This document shows, piece by piece, positions 1 to 9,629 of a stretch of 64,000 nucleotides of DNA; within the stretch, counting starts at the first letter, position 1, and each line of letters begins with the position of its first letter. The stretch comes from Hymenobacter sp. BT559 (GTDB lineage: Bacteria > Bacteroidota > Bacteroidia > Cytophagales > Hymenobacteraceae). The notes below the pieces were generated by a model that made no database searches, was not told the DNA's origin, and worked only from the letters and a program-made list of their open reading frames with translations. Both the position numbers and the translations under genes were made by a program. Location: contig NZ_JAELXV010000007.1 in the NCBI RefSeq assembly GCF_016427535.1, positions 202,772-266,771 of the forward strand, given 5' to 3'.

Positions 1-1451
<1,451 letters not shown>

Positions 1452-1566
1452 TTGGCCAAGAAAAAATTGGAGCGGCAAAATAGCAAACGGCCAAGTTACG
1501 GCAGGGCCGTGTGCAATCGGCCGCAAGCCGGCATCAAGGGGAAAAGCGACTTCTTCTTTCTGAGCT

Positions 1567-2388
1567 ATGCCCCAGCGTTCTACCTCTATTATCCGCATCC
1601 CTACCCCCTGTGCCGAAAGCTGGGACGCCATGACGCCTACTGGCCTAGGCCACCACTGCGCGGCCTGTCAAAAAACGGTGGTGGATTTTACCCAAAAAAC
1701 CGACGCCGAAATTTTGGCGGTGCTCCGCCAAGCAGCCGGCGGCACCTGCGGCCGTTTGCGCGCCGACCAGCTTGGCCGGTCGTTGATGCCCCCTACCCCG
1801 CCTTCGCGCTGGCGGGCCTGGCTCGGGGCAATGCTGGCCGTGGGCAGCGTGCTGGGAGCCAGTAGAGCCAGTGCCCAATCGGCCCTAGGTGACTACCACG
1901 GGGGCCCGGTACCCGCGGCTCACCCCGCGGGCACCGGGCCGGCAGTGGCACCACCCAGCCCCTTGCGGCCCGCCGAGCCGCCTCTCAGTTCCAACCAGAC
2001 GAAGACGGAGCCTGGTGGCCCCCTTGTGCTACGAGGCACGGTCACCGACTCCACCACCCACGAAGGGCTACCGGGAGTAACTGTCTTGCTGGCAGGCACT
2101 ACCATCGGCACTTCGACCGATGTAAACGGAGAATTTTCATTACCACTGGCGGCTAGTGCTGGGCCAGTGCACCTTGTCTTTAGCAGTGTAGGCTATGCCA
2201 GCCAAAAGCGCACGATAACGGCCAACTCACCTACGCTGAGCATTTTAATGGCTCCCGATACGCATATGCTGGGCGAAATGGGAATTGTGGTAGTGGGCGG
2301 CTTTAGCTACAAACGCCCGTGGCCCTGGCACCCTAGGCGCTTTTTCAATTGGAGCAAATACTGGCTCACGCGGCCCTTTCGCCCTTAA
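1567..2388 (+). CDS. Membrane protein: N-terminal four-Cys motif, TM segment, carboxypeptidase-regulatory-like domain
   Basis: 273 residues. Residues 1-70 contain C15, C31-x2-C34 and C61 around HHCAACQKTVVDFT and TCGRLRADQLGR, a pattern I recognise from many Bacteroidota proteins but cannot name as a domain. A hydrophobic stretch (about 83-104, ending ASRASAQ) looks like a signal anchor or TM helix. A Pro-rich linker leads to a CarboxypepD_reg-like beta domain (about 153-235: LRGTVTDSTTHEGLPGV, GTSTDVNGEFSL, FSSVGYASQ). The C-terminus is rich in Trp and Arg. Topology would place the Cys region in the cytoplasm and the beta domain outside. The next gene (ATG at 2439) also encodes a beta domain, so the two may be co-transcribed. 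Function unknown; surface assembly or metal binding are guesses. Confidence 0.82.
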   Translation: MPQRSTSIIRIPTPCAESWDAMTPTGLGHHCAACQKTVVDFTQKTDAEILAVLRQAAGGTCGRLRADQLGRSLMPPTPPSRWRAWLGAMLAVGSVLGASRASAQSALGDYHGGPVPAAHPAGTGPAVAPPSPLRPAEPPLSSNQTKTEPGGPLVLRGTVTDSTTHEGLPGVTVLLAGTTIGTSTDVNGEFSLPLAASAGPVHLVFSSVGYASQKRTITANSPTLSILMAPDTHMLGEMGIVVVGGFSYKRPWPWHPRRFFNWSKYWLTRPFRP

Positions 2389-2438
2389 CTAAGCTTACCC
2401 TGTTCGTCTCATTTACTCTGACTACACCTTTAGCCGCT

Positions 2439-2963
2439 ATGCTTCATTTCGACCACCTAGGCGGGCAATTGCCGCAGTCTATTACCAAGGGCAAGGGGCA
2501 GGGCCGCGCACCACATTGGCTGTTAGTGGCAGCCCTCTGCGGGTGGCATACTGCGGCGGCGCAGCCACGACCTGCTGCTACTACGCCGGAGACGCTTACA
2601 ATTAGCGGAGTAGCGATGGATGACTCGTTGAACGTGCCTATCCCCGACCTATGGCTGTACCTCAACGAAACCAAATACGGGGCCGTAACTGATGCGCAGG
2701 GCAAATTTTCGTTCAGCTTTCCGACCGGGTGGAAACACGTGCGAGGCGGCGAATTGCGCATTTTCGTGGTGCCGGTGGGCTACACGTTTAAGCCTCTACG
2801 CCGAAGACTCGACTGGCGCACTTATAACCCGGTGCAACCATTAGTGATGCGCCTGGCCTCGGCACCAGGACGCGGGCGACCCAACCTACACGGCTTCCGA
2901 CTGATGGCCCCGCCCATACCGCCGCCCGTGTACCCTTCGCGCTCGCACACCGGCCGACCCTAG
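2439..2963 (+). CDS. Secreted carboxypeptidase-regulatory-like domain protein
   Basis: About 174 residues from the ATG at 2439. I prefer this start over upstream in-frame ones because it gives a short basic N-terminus followed by a hydrophobic stretch (HWLLVAALCGWHTAAAQ) that looks like a signal peptide. The mature part carries one CarboxypepD_reg/CNA-B-like beta sandwich: LTISGVAMDDSLNVPIPD, then GAVTDAQGKFSFSF, then VPVGYTF. The C-terminus is basic and Pro-rich and ends without a sorting signal. It starts 50 bases after the stop of the preceding beta-domain gene, so the pair probably shares a transcript. No catalytic residues are seen; a structural or ligand-binding envelope role is likely. 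Confidence 0.7.
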   Translation: MLHFDHLGGQLPQSITKGKGQGRAPHWLLVAALCGWHTAAAQPRPAATTPETLTISGVAMDDSLNVPIPDLWLYLNETKYGAVTDAQGKFSFSFPTGWKHVRGGELRIFVVPVGYTFKPLRRRLDWRTYNPVQPLVMRLASAPGRGRPNLHGFRLMAPPIPPPVYPSRSHTGRP

Positions 2964-3001
2964 GTCAAACTTTTTGGCTGCCAAAAGCCTTGTGTGAGGG
3001 T

Positions 3002-4075
3002 ATGATGAGACTACCCCTTGCGCTGCTAGTTACGCTGTTTTTTACCGCCTGCTCTACCTTTAAGCCGGTTCCGACCACCCGCTTCAACCCGCCTGCCACC
3101 CGCGCCGAGCTACCCCACGAGGAGGCCGTGCACCCCAAAAACTCGCTGGAGTGGTGGTATCTCACCGGCCACCTGCGTGACCAGGCCACTGGCGAAGACT
3201 TCGGCATCGAGTACGTCTTTTTTCACTTCAACCTGAAGGATGGCAAGGACGACTACCAAATGGTGAACGTGGCCATCACCGACCCCAAGGGCCAGAAATT
3301 CAACTACGACTACAAGCTCGGCAAGCTGCCGCGCCTGCTCACCGACTCGCTGCCGCTGCGCCTGCGCGACCGCAAGGACGGTCAGGTCTGGAAGTTTGAC
3401 GGCCAGGAAGGCAAGTACCAGTTTGAAGCTGCCCTTACTGGAAAAGATAACGCTGGCTACGCCCTCAACCTCAGCACCACGCCCACCAAGCCCGTGCTGC
3501 TGCACGGCGGCACCGGCTACGAAAACTACGGCCAAGGCATTGTGGCGGGCTACTACAGCTACCCGCGCCTGGCCACCACCGGCACCCTCACGGTGGCAGG
3601 CAAAACCCATCAGGTAACCGGTGAGCTGTGGTACGACCGGCAGTGGAACTGCACCAGCATCGTGGCTAAGGGCGTGGGCTGGGACTGGCTTAGCATTCAG
3701 CTCGACCAGCCCCGCGAGGAGCTGATGCTGAACACGCTGCGCAACACCGAAACCGGCCAGAGCCTCAACAACGGCTCGTTTTTCAGCGCCAGCAACGAAA
3801 ACATGCACCTAGGCGGCACCGATTTCACGCTGACGCCCCTCACCTACTGGACCAGCCCTAAATCCAAGAAGAAGTACCCCGCCAAGTGGCGCGTGCAGGT
3901 GCCCGCCCAGGGCTACGACCTGGTAGTAGAGCCGCTGGTGCCGCAGCAAGAGCTGGCCCTCAAGTTCTTCCACGCCTTCACCATGTACTACTGGGAAGGC
4001 ATGTGTAAAGTAATCGGCACCCACCACGGCCAGCCCGTAACGGGCAAAGCGTATGTGGAAATTACGAATAAGTAA
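3002..4075 (+). CDS. Lipocalin-like lipoprotein (CrtC/AttH family)
   Basis: About 357 residues. The ATG at 3002 (or the next codon, 3005) gives a textbook lipoprotein signal, MMRLPLALLVTLFFTACS, with the lipobox Cys at residue 18. The mature protein matches the hydroxyneurosporene synthase/AttH type of double lipocalin: HPKNSLEWWYLTGHL near the N-terminus, then GYYSYPRL, GELWYDRQW and a C-terminal barrel ending YYWEGMCKVIGTHHGQPVTG. These proteins fold as paired beta-barrels. CrtC members hydrate carotenoids and others have no known activity. As a surface-anchored lipoprotein away from any carotenoid gene, binding of a hydrophobic ligand is more likely than carotenoid hydration. Family confident, reaction not. 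Confidence 0.85.
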   Translation: MMRLPLALLVTLFFTACSTFKPVPTTRFNPPATRAELPHEEAVHPKNSLEWWYLTGHLRDQATGEDFGIEYVFFHFNLKDGKDDYQMVNVAITDPKGQKFNYDYKLGKLPRLLTDSLPLRLRDRKDGQVWKFDGQEGKYQFEAALTGKDNAGYALNLSTTPTKPVLLHGGTGYENYGQGIVAGYYSYPRLATTGTLTVAGKTHQVTGELWYDRQWNCTSIVAKGVGWDWLSIQLDQPREELMLNTLRNTETGQSLNNGSFFSASNENMHLGGTDFTLTPLTYWTSPKSKKKYPAKWRVQVPAQGYDLVVEPLVPQQELALKFFHAFTMYYWEGMCKVIGTHHGQPVTGKAYVEITNK

Positions 4076-4081
4076 GCTAGA

Positions 4082-4164
4082 CGGCTGTAGTGTAGGCTTT
4101 CAATTCGCGACTCCAGCGCGGCAACTTGGTTAGCTTCGCGAACTGAAAGTCCGCGCTACAGCGG
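4082..4164. repeat. Intergenic inverted repeat, family E copy 1
   Basis: Arms 4082-4110 and 4136-4164 are imperfect reverse complements (core CTGTAGYGYRGRCTTTCA, then TTCGCGA). They flank a 25-base loop and sit between the lipocalin gene and sodA. A related pair lies at 26018-26131, sharing TGTAGCGYGGACTTT. The copy is intergenic and non-coding. It could form a large hairpin in RNA; whether it terminates or stabilises transcripts is not known. Confidence 0.7.
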
Positions 4165-4198
4165 CTAAACCATTCCTCTGCCTGTAGGTATATAACTC

Positions 4199-4945
4199 AT
4201 GCTCAAACGCGATTTTATCAAGAACGCCGCCGCGTTCGCGCTCAGCGCCCTCGTTAGCCCCGCCGTGCTGGCCCGCGCTCAGGAAGAACGCTTCCTGCGC
4301 GATGCCCGCGCCATGCCAATGGCCGATGGGCCATTTACGCTGCCGCCGCTGCCCTACACCTTTAATGCGCTGGAGCCGCACATCGACGCGCGCACCATGG
4401 AGATTCACCACGATGCGCACCACAAAACCTACGTCTCGAAGCTGAATGAAGCCGTAGCTGGCAAGCCCGAAGAAAAGCTGCCGCTTGCCGACCTGCTCGC
4501 CACCGCCAGCAAGCAGCCCGACGCCATCCGCAACAATGCGGGCGGCCACTACAACCACTCGATGTTCTGGACGCTGCTGGCCCAAAAGGGCGGTGGCCAG
4601 CCCACCGGCGCATTGGCCGCGGCCATCACCAAGGACTTTGGCTCGTTCGATAAGTTTAAGGAGGAGTTCACCAAAGCTGCCACCTCGCGCTTCGGCTCGG
4701 GCTGGGCCTGGCTGAGCGTGGACAAGGCCGGTAAGCTCTTCATTTCGAGCACCCCCAACCAGGACAACCCGCTCATGGACCTGCCCGGCATCCAGCGCGG
4801 CACGCCCGTGCTGGGCCTCGACGTGTGGGAGCACGCCTACTACCTCAAGTACCAAAACAAGCGTCCCGACTACGTGGCCGCCTTCTGGAACGTAGTGAAC
4901 TGGCCCGAGGCCGACCGTCGCTTTGCTTCGGCGAAGAAGGGCTAA
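4199..4945 (+). CDS. sodA: Exported superoxide dismutase, Mn-type
   Basis: 248 residues; dismutes superoxide to oxygen and peroxide. The Fe/Mn-SOD fold starts at about residue 46 (FTLPPLPYTFNALEPH). Metal ligands are visible as H70 (EIHHDAHH), H120 (GGHYNHSMFW), D208 and H212 (GLDVWEHAYY). Q188 in STPNQDNPLM is the Gln typical of the Mn group, and GSGWAWL is present. The first 28 residues are extra: MLKRDFIKNAAAFALSALVS resembles a Tat-type signal with Lys-Arg instead of Arg-Arg before xFIK. Export to the periplasm is therefore inferred, and folding before export would fit a metal enzyme. It stands alone and converges on chrA across a 48-base perfect palindrome. Confidence 0.95.
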   Translation: MLKRDFIKNAAAFALSALVSPAVLARAQEERFLRDARAMPMADGPFTLPPLPYTFNALEPHIDARTMEIHHDAHHKTYVSKLNEAVAGKPEEKLPLADLLATASKQPDAIRNNAGGHYNHSMFWTLLAQKGGGQPTGALAAAITKDFGSFDKFKEEFTKAATSRFGSGWAWLSVDKAGKLFISSTPNQDNPLMDLPGIQRGTPVLGLDVWEHAYYLKYQNKRPDYVAAFWNVVNWPEADRRFASAKKG

Positions 4946-4976
4946 GCGAGGCTTCGTTCTCAGTACCTCTCGCCAA

Positions 4977-5024
4977 CAAAGGCCCTCAAACTAGCTACCT
5001 AGGTAGCTAGTTTGAGGGCCTTTG
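4977..5024. terminator. Perfect 48-base palindrome, bidirectional terminator
   Basis: The two 24-base halves (4977-5000 and 5001-5024) are exact reverse complements, with CCTAGG at the centre and AAA/TTT at the edges. It lies between the convergent sodA and chrA stop codons, so it can terminate transcription from both sides. Confidence 0.85.
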
Positions 5025-5044
5025 CGTTAAGGGTGCCGCCACTT

Positions 5045-6337
5045 CTAGCCCACCAACCAGCCGGCTAGCAGAGCCGCGCCGATAATAGCCACGCTCGGAA
5101 TGCGCTCCCAGAGCAGCACCAGAAAGGTGATGCCCACCAGCAATGGGTTGAGGGGCAGCTGCCAACCGGGCGGGCAGCCGGGCATGTCGAGCAGCCGGTC
5201 GGGCAGCGGGTGGTAGAGCAGCAGCGCCGCCGCGCACACCAGGCCGGCACTCACGGCGTTCACGCCTTCGAGCGAGGCTTTCACCACGCGATATTGACGT
5301 AGGCCGTCCCAGAAACGGATGGCAAAGAATATCAAGAATATACCGGGCAGAAAAATACCTAGGGCGCCCACTACAGCCCCTACAAGCTGCCCGGTAGTGC
5401 CTAGGCCAGTCGGCCGCATAGCCAGCGCTCCGATATAGGAAGCAAAAGCAAAATTGGGTCCCGGCAGGGCCTGCACCATTCCGAGGCCAGATAGAAACTC
5501 GGCGCTCGTGAGGTAGTGCTTAAACTCCACAAACTCAGCAAAGAGTAGCGGTGCCAGCACCTGCCCGCCGCCAAATACCAGCGAGCCATTGCGGTAAAAA
5601 TTCTCGAATAGCCGCATGGGCAGCCACTCAGTGTAGTGCCCCAGCAGCGCTGCCCCCAGGAAGATGCCGAGCCACAGCCCAAAGTTGGCCCACTCCACCT
5701 GCAAGGGCTTCTTATTCTGCACGATGGCGTGCTTACGGTAGCGTAGCGTGGTGACGCTGCCGCCGGCCAGCAGCAGCACTGGCAGCACCCACGGTAGCTG
5801 AAAGAAGTAGGCTACCATGGCGGCCACCACCATCAGGGCTACCGAGGTTTTGGTGTGAATGACCTTTTCAGCAATGCGGTAGGCCGAAAACGCCACGAAA
5901 CCCACCGCCACTGGCTGCACGAACTGCACTACCTGCGCCGTGCGCCCGCCATCGACGTGGCTGAGTAGCAGGCCGGCTACCGTCATAATAATCACCGCCG
6001 GCAAGCACCATATCAGCAGGGTGAGGTATGCCAAATTGGGGCCACCTAGGCGCAAGCCGATGGCCGTAATAGTCTGGGTCGAGGTGGGGCCGGGCAGCAG
6101 CGCGCACAGCGCTTGCAGCTCCAGCAGCTCGGCCGCGGTAAGGTAGCGGCGCTTGGCCACGAGCAAGCGCAGCATCATAGCCACGTGGGCCTGCGGCCCG
6201 CCAAAGGCGGTGCAAGCCAGCCCAGCTACGTCTTTGAGGAAGATAAAATTACGGTTTCGGCGCATCCGGCGGCCCTCCCGCCGCAAAGGCGCCAGGGGCA
6301 CGGCAGGAGTAGCACGAATGGGAGAGTCGGTAGGCAC
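5045..6337 (-). CDS. chrA: Chromate transporter, two-domain CHR family
   Basis: 430 residues from a GTG start at 6337; an internal ATG at 6265 (MRRNRNFIFLKD) is a reasonable alternative start. Polytopic membrane protein with two homologous CHR domains. The first contains TAFGGPQAHVAMM and LLPGPTSTQTITAIG. The second contains VFGGGQVLAPLLF and VQALPGPNFAFASYIG. These FGG and PGP repeats are the hallmark of the family, and the length matches the long (two-domain) class. Such proteins export chromate, or in some cases sulfate-like anions, using the proton gradient. No chrB regulator lies next to it. It converges on sodA. Confidence 0.93.
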   Translation of the reverse strand: MPTDSPIRATPAVPLAPLRREGRRMRRNRNFIFLKDVAGLACTAFGGPQAHVAMMLRLLVAKRRYLTAAELLELQALCALLPGPTSTQTITAIGLRLGGPNLAYLTLLIWCLPAVIIMTVAGLLLSHVDGGRTAQVVQFVQPVAVGFVAFSAYRIAEKVIHTKTSVALMVVAAMVAYFFQLPWVLPVLLLAGGSVTTLRYRKHAIVQNKKPLQVEWANFGLWLGIFLGAALLGHYTEWLPMRLFENFYRNGSLVFGGGQVLAPLLFAEFVEFKHYLTSAEFLSGLGMVQALPGPNFAFASYIGALAMRPTGLGTTGQLVGAVVGALGIFLPGIFLIFFAIRFWDGLRQYRVVKASLEGVNAVSAGLVCAAALLLYHPLPDRLLDMPGCPPGWQLPLNPLLVGITFLVLLWERIPSVAIIGAALLAGWLVG

Positions 6338-6474
6338 GAAGTGGTAAAAGTTACCTACGTCGAAGATAAAAGAATGAGCAGCATTTTCTGCACCGAGGCA
6401 AGTAGTTGACTACGATAAACTCCTACCTACCTATGCATTACGAATGACACAGAATCAGCTTATAAAACAACTTT

Positions 6475-7842
6475 TTACCCCAGCCATACTGCGCTCATAA
6501 ACCAGTTTAACATGTAAACTTGGATAAGAGTATTGAATAGGTAGATAGCACCACCTAGCTCTCGCTGAAATGGCAGCTTATTAAGCTTACTATTTCCCGC
6601 CACCAACATGGCTACCACGTAGGCAGCCGCTAACCCGAAATACCACGCTGCCTGCGGCGTCTTGAAGCCTTCTACTTCATAAGGAAACCCTACAAAATAC
6701 AGTACGAGGCAAGCTACTATTGCTCCAACCACCCACGTGCTCCAGCTATAGCGCTGCTGCCACATAGCCCACAGTAATACACCAAAGAACGGAGTACCTA
6801 GCGTGTAGCGGCTAATCCCAACGATATCGCCTCCTTGCTGAAAGACAGTGAAGATACCGATACATACACAATAACCTAGAGCGAAACGCACAGCTTTAGA
6901 GGAAGATGGCTTAGTCGGCACCACTTTCCTCATATTCCACAAGCGACTACTTAGTAAATATATACAAACCATAATCGCACCTAGCGATATGCCTAGGCTA
7001 ATAGTATCTAGCCATTGCATACGCGTCTTTGCTGATGTGCGCAGCCAAAGAGTGGGGAGGCGCCATTCGTGCTGCCAATGCCGATGCGCTTTATAAAACC
7101 CTAGCCACTCACCGGTCTGCCAGTGCTGAAACCAGAGCACGCTGCCTACCGCGGCAGCCATTGCCAGTGTACCTAGTACCACTGCCTTCACACTAGCCTT
7201 CCAATCAGCCCGGGCCTCTAGCCAGTTCAGGAGTTCGGCAAGGCAAAGCGCTGGCAAAAAGAACGTGGCAGCTATTCGCGTTAAGCAGCAGCCCAATAGC
7301 CCTAGTAGTAGCCAACCTAGGTGCTGCCGGTGCAAGCCCACGAGTATCAGCGCTCCGAATAAATAAAAGAGAGCTTCTGTGTATGGCACCCAGGTAAACA
7401 TCAGTAGGGGTACTGAAGCCAGCAGCATTCCTTGCCGACGAGTGCAGGGCAGCGCCGCTAATAGCAAGGCGGTGCCCACTATCCATATTAGCAGATTTAA
7501 AATACTGATGCCTAATGCCTGCAGGCCCGTAACCCGCCATAGGTGTGGAAAGAGAGGAAAGAAAGCCACGTTGCTCTGCTTGCCTTCTTCATAGCTATAG
7601 CCATGGTCGCGAATAGATTGAAACCAGCCAGAATCCCAGCGAGCTAGCACTTGCTCGGTGGGCAATTGAACCAAGTCGAAGCAGTAAAGCACGGAGTACA
7701 ACGCCGTCAGTATTGCCATATGCCCAAGCAGGAGCAATACCCAGCGGCACACCCCCCACCTGTAGACCGACCACCAATGTTTTTCTGCGGGAAATTCTAA
7801 GATATTGGATTCGGCAGGAGCAGAAACCGTGGAAAAGGACAT
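6475..7842 (-). CDS. PIG-V-like mannosyltransferase (GT-C membrane glycosyltransferase)
   Basis: 455 residues with about ten hydrophobic segments. The first periplasmic loop holds LARWDSGWFQSIRDHGYSYE followed by NVAFFPLFPHLWR, close to the RWDSxWY...FFPLYP pattern of PIG-V-type mannosyltransferases. These GT-C enzymes transfer sugars from lipid-linked donors, and the Asp of RWDSG would be the catalytic candidate. The acceptor in this organism is unknown. The gene is visibly less GC-rich than its neighbours and stands alone, with 137 bases to chrA and 237 to aspA. The 237-base upstream gap (7843-8079) shows no gene or hairpin that I can defend. Confidence 0.8.
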   Translation of the reverse strand: MSFSTVSAPAESNILEFPAEKHWWSVYRWGVCRWVLLLLGHMAILTALYSVLYCFDLVQLPTEQVLARWDSGWFQSIRDHGYSYEEGKQSNVAFFPLFPHLWRVTGLQALGISILNLLIWIVGTALLLAALPCTRRQGMLLASVPLLMFTWVPYTEALFYLFGALILVGLHRQHLGWLLLGLLGCCLTRIAATFFLPALCLAELLNWLEARADWKASVKAVVLGTLAMAAAVGSVLWFQHWQTGEWLGFYKAHRHWQHEWRLPTLWLRTSAKTRMQWLDTISLGISLGAIMVCIYLLSSRLWNMRKVVPTKPSSSKAVRFALGYCVCIGIFTVFQQGGDIVGISRYTLGTPFFGVLLWAMWQQRYSWSTWVVGAIVACLVLYFVGFPYEVEGFKTPQAAWYFGLAAAYVVAMLVAGNSKLNKLPFQRELGGAIYLFNTLIQVYMLNWFMSAVWLG

Positions 7843-8079
7843 GGCGAGAGGATTTATACTTTCAAGCTAGACATACAGAGTATCCTATGCTAGCTAGCTT
7901 GTGCTACCAATCAAAAGTCGGCATAAAGCACGAGACTTGCCCTGCAAACAAGGGTTACAGCCTTTATCCACCTAAAGTCACCCACGAGCTTTACTATGGA
8001 GCGGATTGTGCACAGCAGTTGATTAGACCTAGCAGTGTATACCGGCTCTCACTAAGCACTTGCACCTTCTGACACATGC

Positions 8080-9489
8080 CTACTGAATAAACACCGGCCG
8101 AATCAAGTTCTCGAACGTGAAAATCTCGTCCCACTTGGCCTGCGTCAGCAAGCCGCGCTCGGTCACGGCAATATCGTGGACCGACTTGCCAGTGGCCAGC
8201 GCCTCCTTAGCAATGCTGGCCGAGGCCTCGTAACCTAGGACCGGGTTGAGCTGCGTCACGATGCCGATGCTGTTGTAGACCATGTTGGCCGCGTGCGCGG
8301 CGTTGGCCGTGATGCCGAGCACGCATTTGTCGCGCAGGGTGTGGCAGGCGTTGGTGAGGTAGCTGATGCTGGTAAAGAGCGCGAACGAGATAACCGGCTC
8401 CATTACATTGAGTTGAAGCTGACCCGCTTCGGCGGCCATGGTCACGGTGAGGTCGGCGCCGGCCACGTAGAAGGCCGTTTGGTTCACTACTTCCGGGATT
8501 ACCGGGTTGACCTTGCCGGGCATGATGCTACTGCCGGGCTGCAAGGCGGGCAGGTTTATTTCGTTGAGGCCGGTGCGGGGGCCGCTGCTGAGCAAGCGCA
8601 GGTCGTTGCAAATCTTACTCAGCTTCACAGCCGTGCGCTTGAGCACGCCCGAGAGCTGCACGTAGGCACCGGTGTCGTAGGTGGCCTCAATGAGGTCGCC
8701 GGCCAGCAATAGGTCCAGCCCAGTTACCTGGCGCAGGTGTTGGGTCACGAGGCCTGCGTAGCCGGGCGGTGTGTTCACGCCAGTGCCGATGGCGGTGGCA
8801 CCCATGTTGATTTCGGAGATAAGCCGGCGCGAGTCGTCGATGCGCAGCAGTTCCTCGCGCAGGTTGGTGGCGAAGGCATGAAACTCGTCGCCCATGCTCA
8901 TGGGCACGGCGTCTTGCAGCTGGGTGCGGCCCATCTTGAGCACGTTCTTGAACTCCTCGCCTTTCTGGGCAAAGGCATCGGCGAGGGCACCTAGGGCCTG
9001 GCGGTAGCCTACGAGCTTGTTGTTGAGCGCGATGCGGAAGGCCGTAGGGTAGGCGTCGTTGGTGCTCTGCGAGCAGTTGACGTGGTTGTTGGGGTGGCAG
9101 TGGTCGTAGTCGCCCTTTGCGTGGCCCATCATTTCGAGAGCTACGTTGGCGATTACCTCGTTGGCGTTCATGTTCACCGAGGTGCCCGCACCGCCCTGTA
9201 TCATGTCGGTCAGAAACTGGTCGTTGAACTCGCCGCTCGCCACCCGGTCGCAGGCCGCCACGATGGCATCGGCAATGGTAGCGGGCAGCACGCCAAGCTC
9301 TTTATTAGCCAGCGCTGCGCCTTTCTTCACATAGGCCAGCGCCTGCACAAATAGCGGCTCATTCTTTATAGGAATGCCCGTGATGGCGAAGTTTTCCATC
9401 GCCCGCAGGGTCTGGATGCCGTAGTAAACGTTGGAAGGAATATGGCGTTCGCCCAGAAAATCGTGCTCGATGCGGGTGGTTGGATTCAT
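8080..9489 (-). CDS. aspA: Aspartate ammonia-lyase
   Basis: About 469 residues. Converts L-aspartate to fumarate and ammonia in the cytoplasm. The fumarase/aspartase signature GSSIMPGKVNP lies near residue 320. Upstream blocks include TDMIQGGAGTSVNMNANEV, the NHVNCSQSTNDAYPTA substrate loop and MGRTQLQDAVP. I place the start at the ATG at 9489 (MNPTTRIEHDFLGERHIP), because the 14 residues before it are not family-like. The full length matches the family. Aspartase rather than fumarase is favoured by overall similarity to AspA (IEHDFLGERHIP, YYGIQTLRAMENF). Monocistronic: a terminator for the next gene sits just upstream. Confidence 0.95.
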   Translation of the reverse strand: MNPTTRIEHDFLGERHIPSNVYYGIQTLRAMENFAITGIPIKNEPLFVQALAYVKKGAALANKELGVLPATIADAIVAACDRVASGEFNDQFLTDMIQGGAGTSVNMNANEVIANVALEMMGHAKGDYDHCHPNNHVNCSQSTNDAYPTAFRIALNNKLVGYRQALGALADAFAQKGEEFKNVLKMGRTQLQDAVPMSMGDEFHAFATNLREELLRIDDSRRLISEINMGATAIGTGVNTPPGYAGLVTQHLRQVTGLDLLLAGDLIEATYDTGAYVQLSGVLKRTAVKLSKICNDLRLLSSGPRTGLNEINLPALQPGSSIMPGKVNPVIPEVVNQTAFYVAGADLTVTMAAEAGQLQLNVMEPVISFALFTSISYLTNACHTLRDKCVLGITANAAHAANMVYNSIGIVTQLNPVLGYEASASIAKEALATGKSVHDIAVTERGLLTQAKWDEIFTFENLIRPVFIQ

Positions 9490-9576
9490 TACAGGAAGTA
9501 TGTAGGGAGGGGCTTTTAGTACGAAAATCAACGGGATGTAGCGACGCGAAGCAGTGCCCCCTGCCGCTCGCTAAAT

Positions 9577-9611
9577 AAAAAGCGGCTGGCCTTTTCAGAC
9601 CAGCCGCTTCA
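9577..9611 (-). terminator. Rho-independent terminator of the 2OG oxygenase gene
   Basis: On the minus strand AAGCGGCTGG pairs with CCAGCCGCTT around a short loop, and a T-rich tail (TTTTTATTT) follows. It lies 19 bases past the stop of the gene at 9630-10604. Confidence 0.85.
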
Positions 9612-9629
9612 ACACAGTAACTTATTGAT

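Noticed and set aside
1452..1566. A possible -7 box (TATTTTGC) for the permease gene
   Set aside because: It misses one T of TAnnTTTG and has no -33 partner, so it is not listed as a feature.
3110..3808. A 232-residue minus-strand frame
   Set aside because: Antisense shadow of the lipocalin-like lipoprotein gene; composition is typical of a shadow frame and there are no motifs.
4130..4855. A 241-residue minus-strand frame
   Set aside because: Antisense to sodA, which has complete metal ligands; no independent start or domain.
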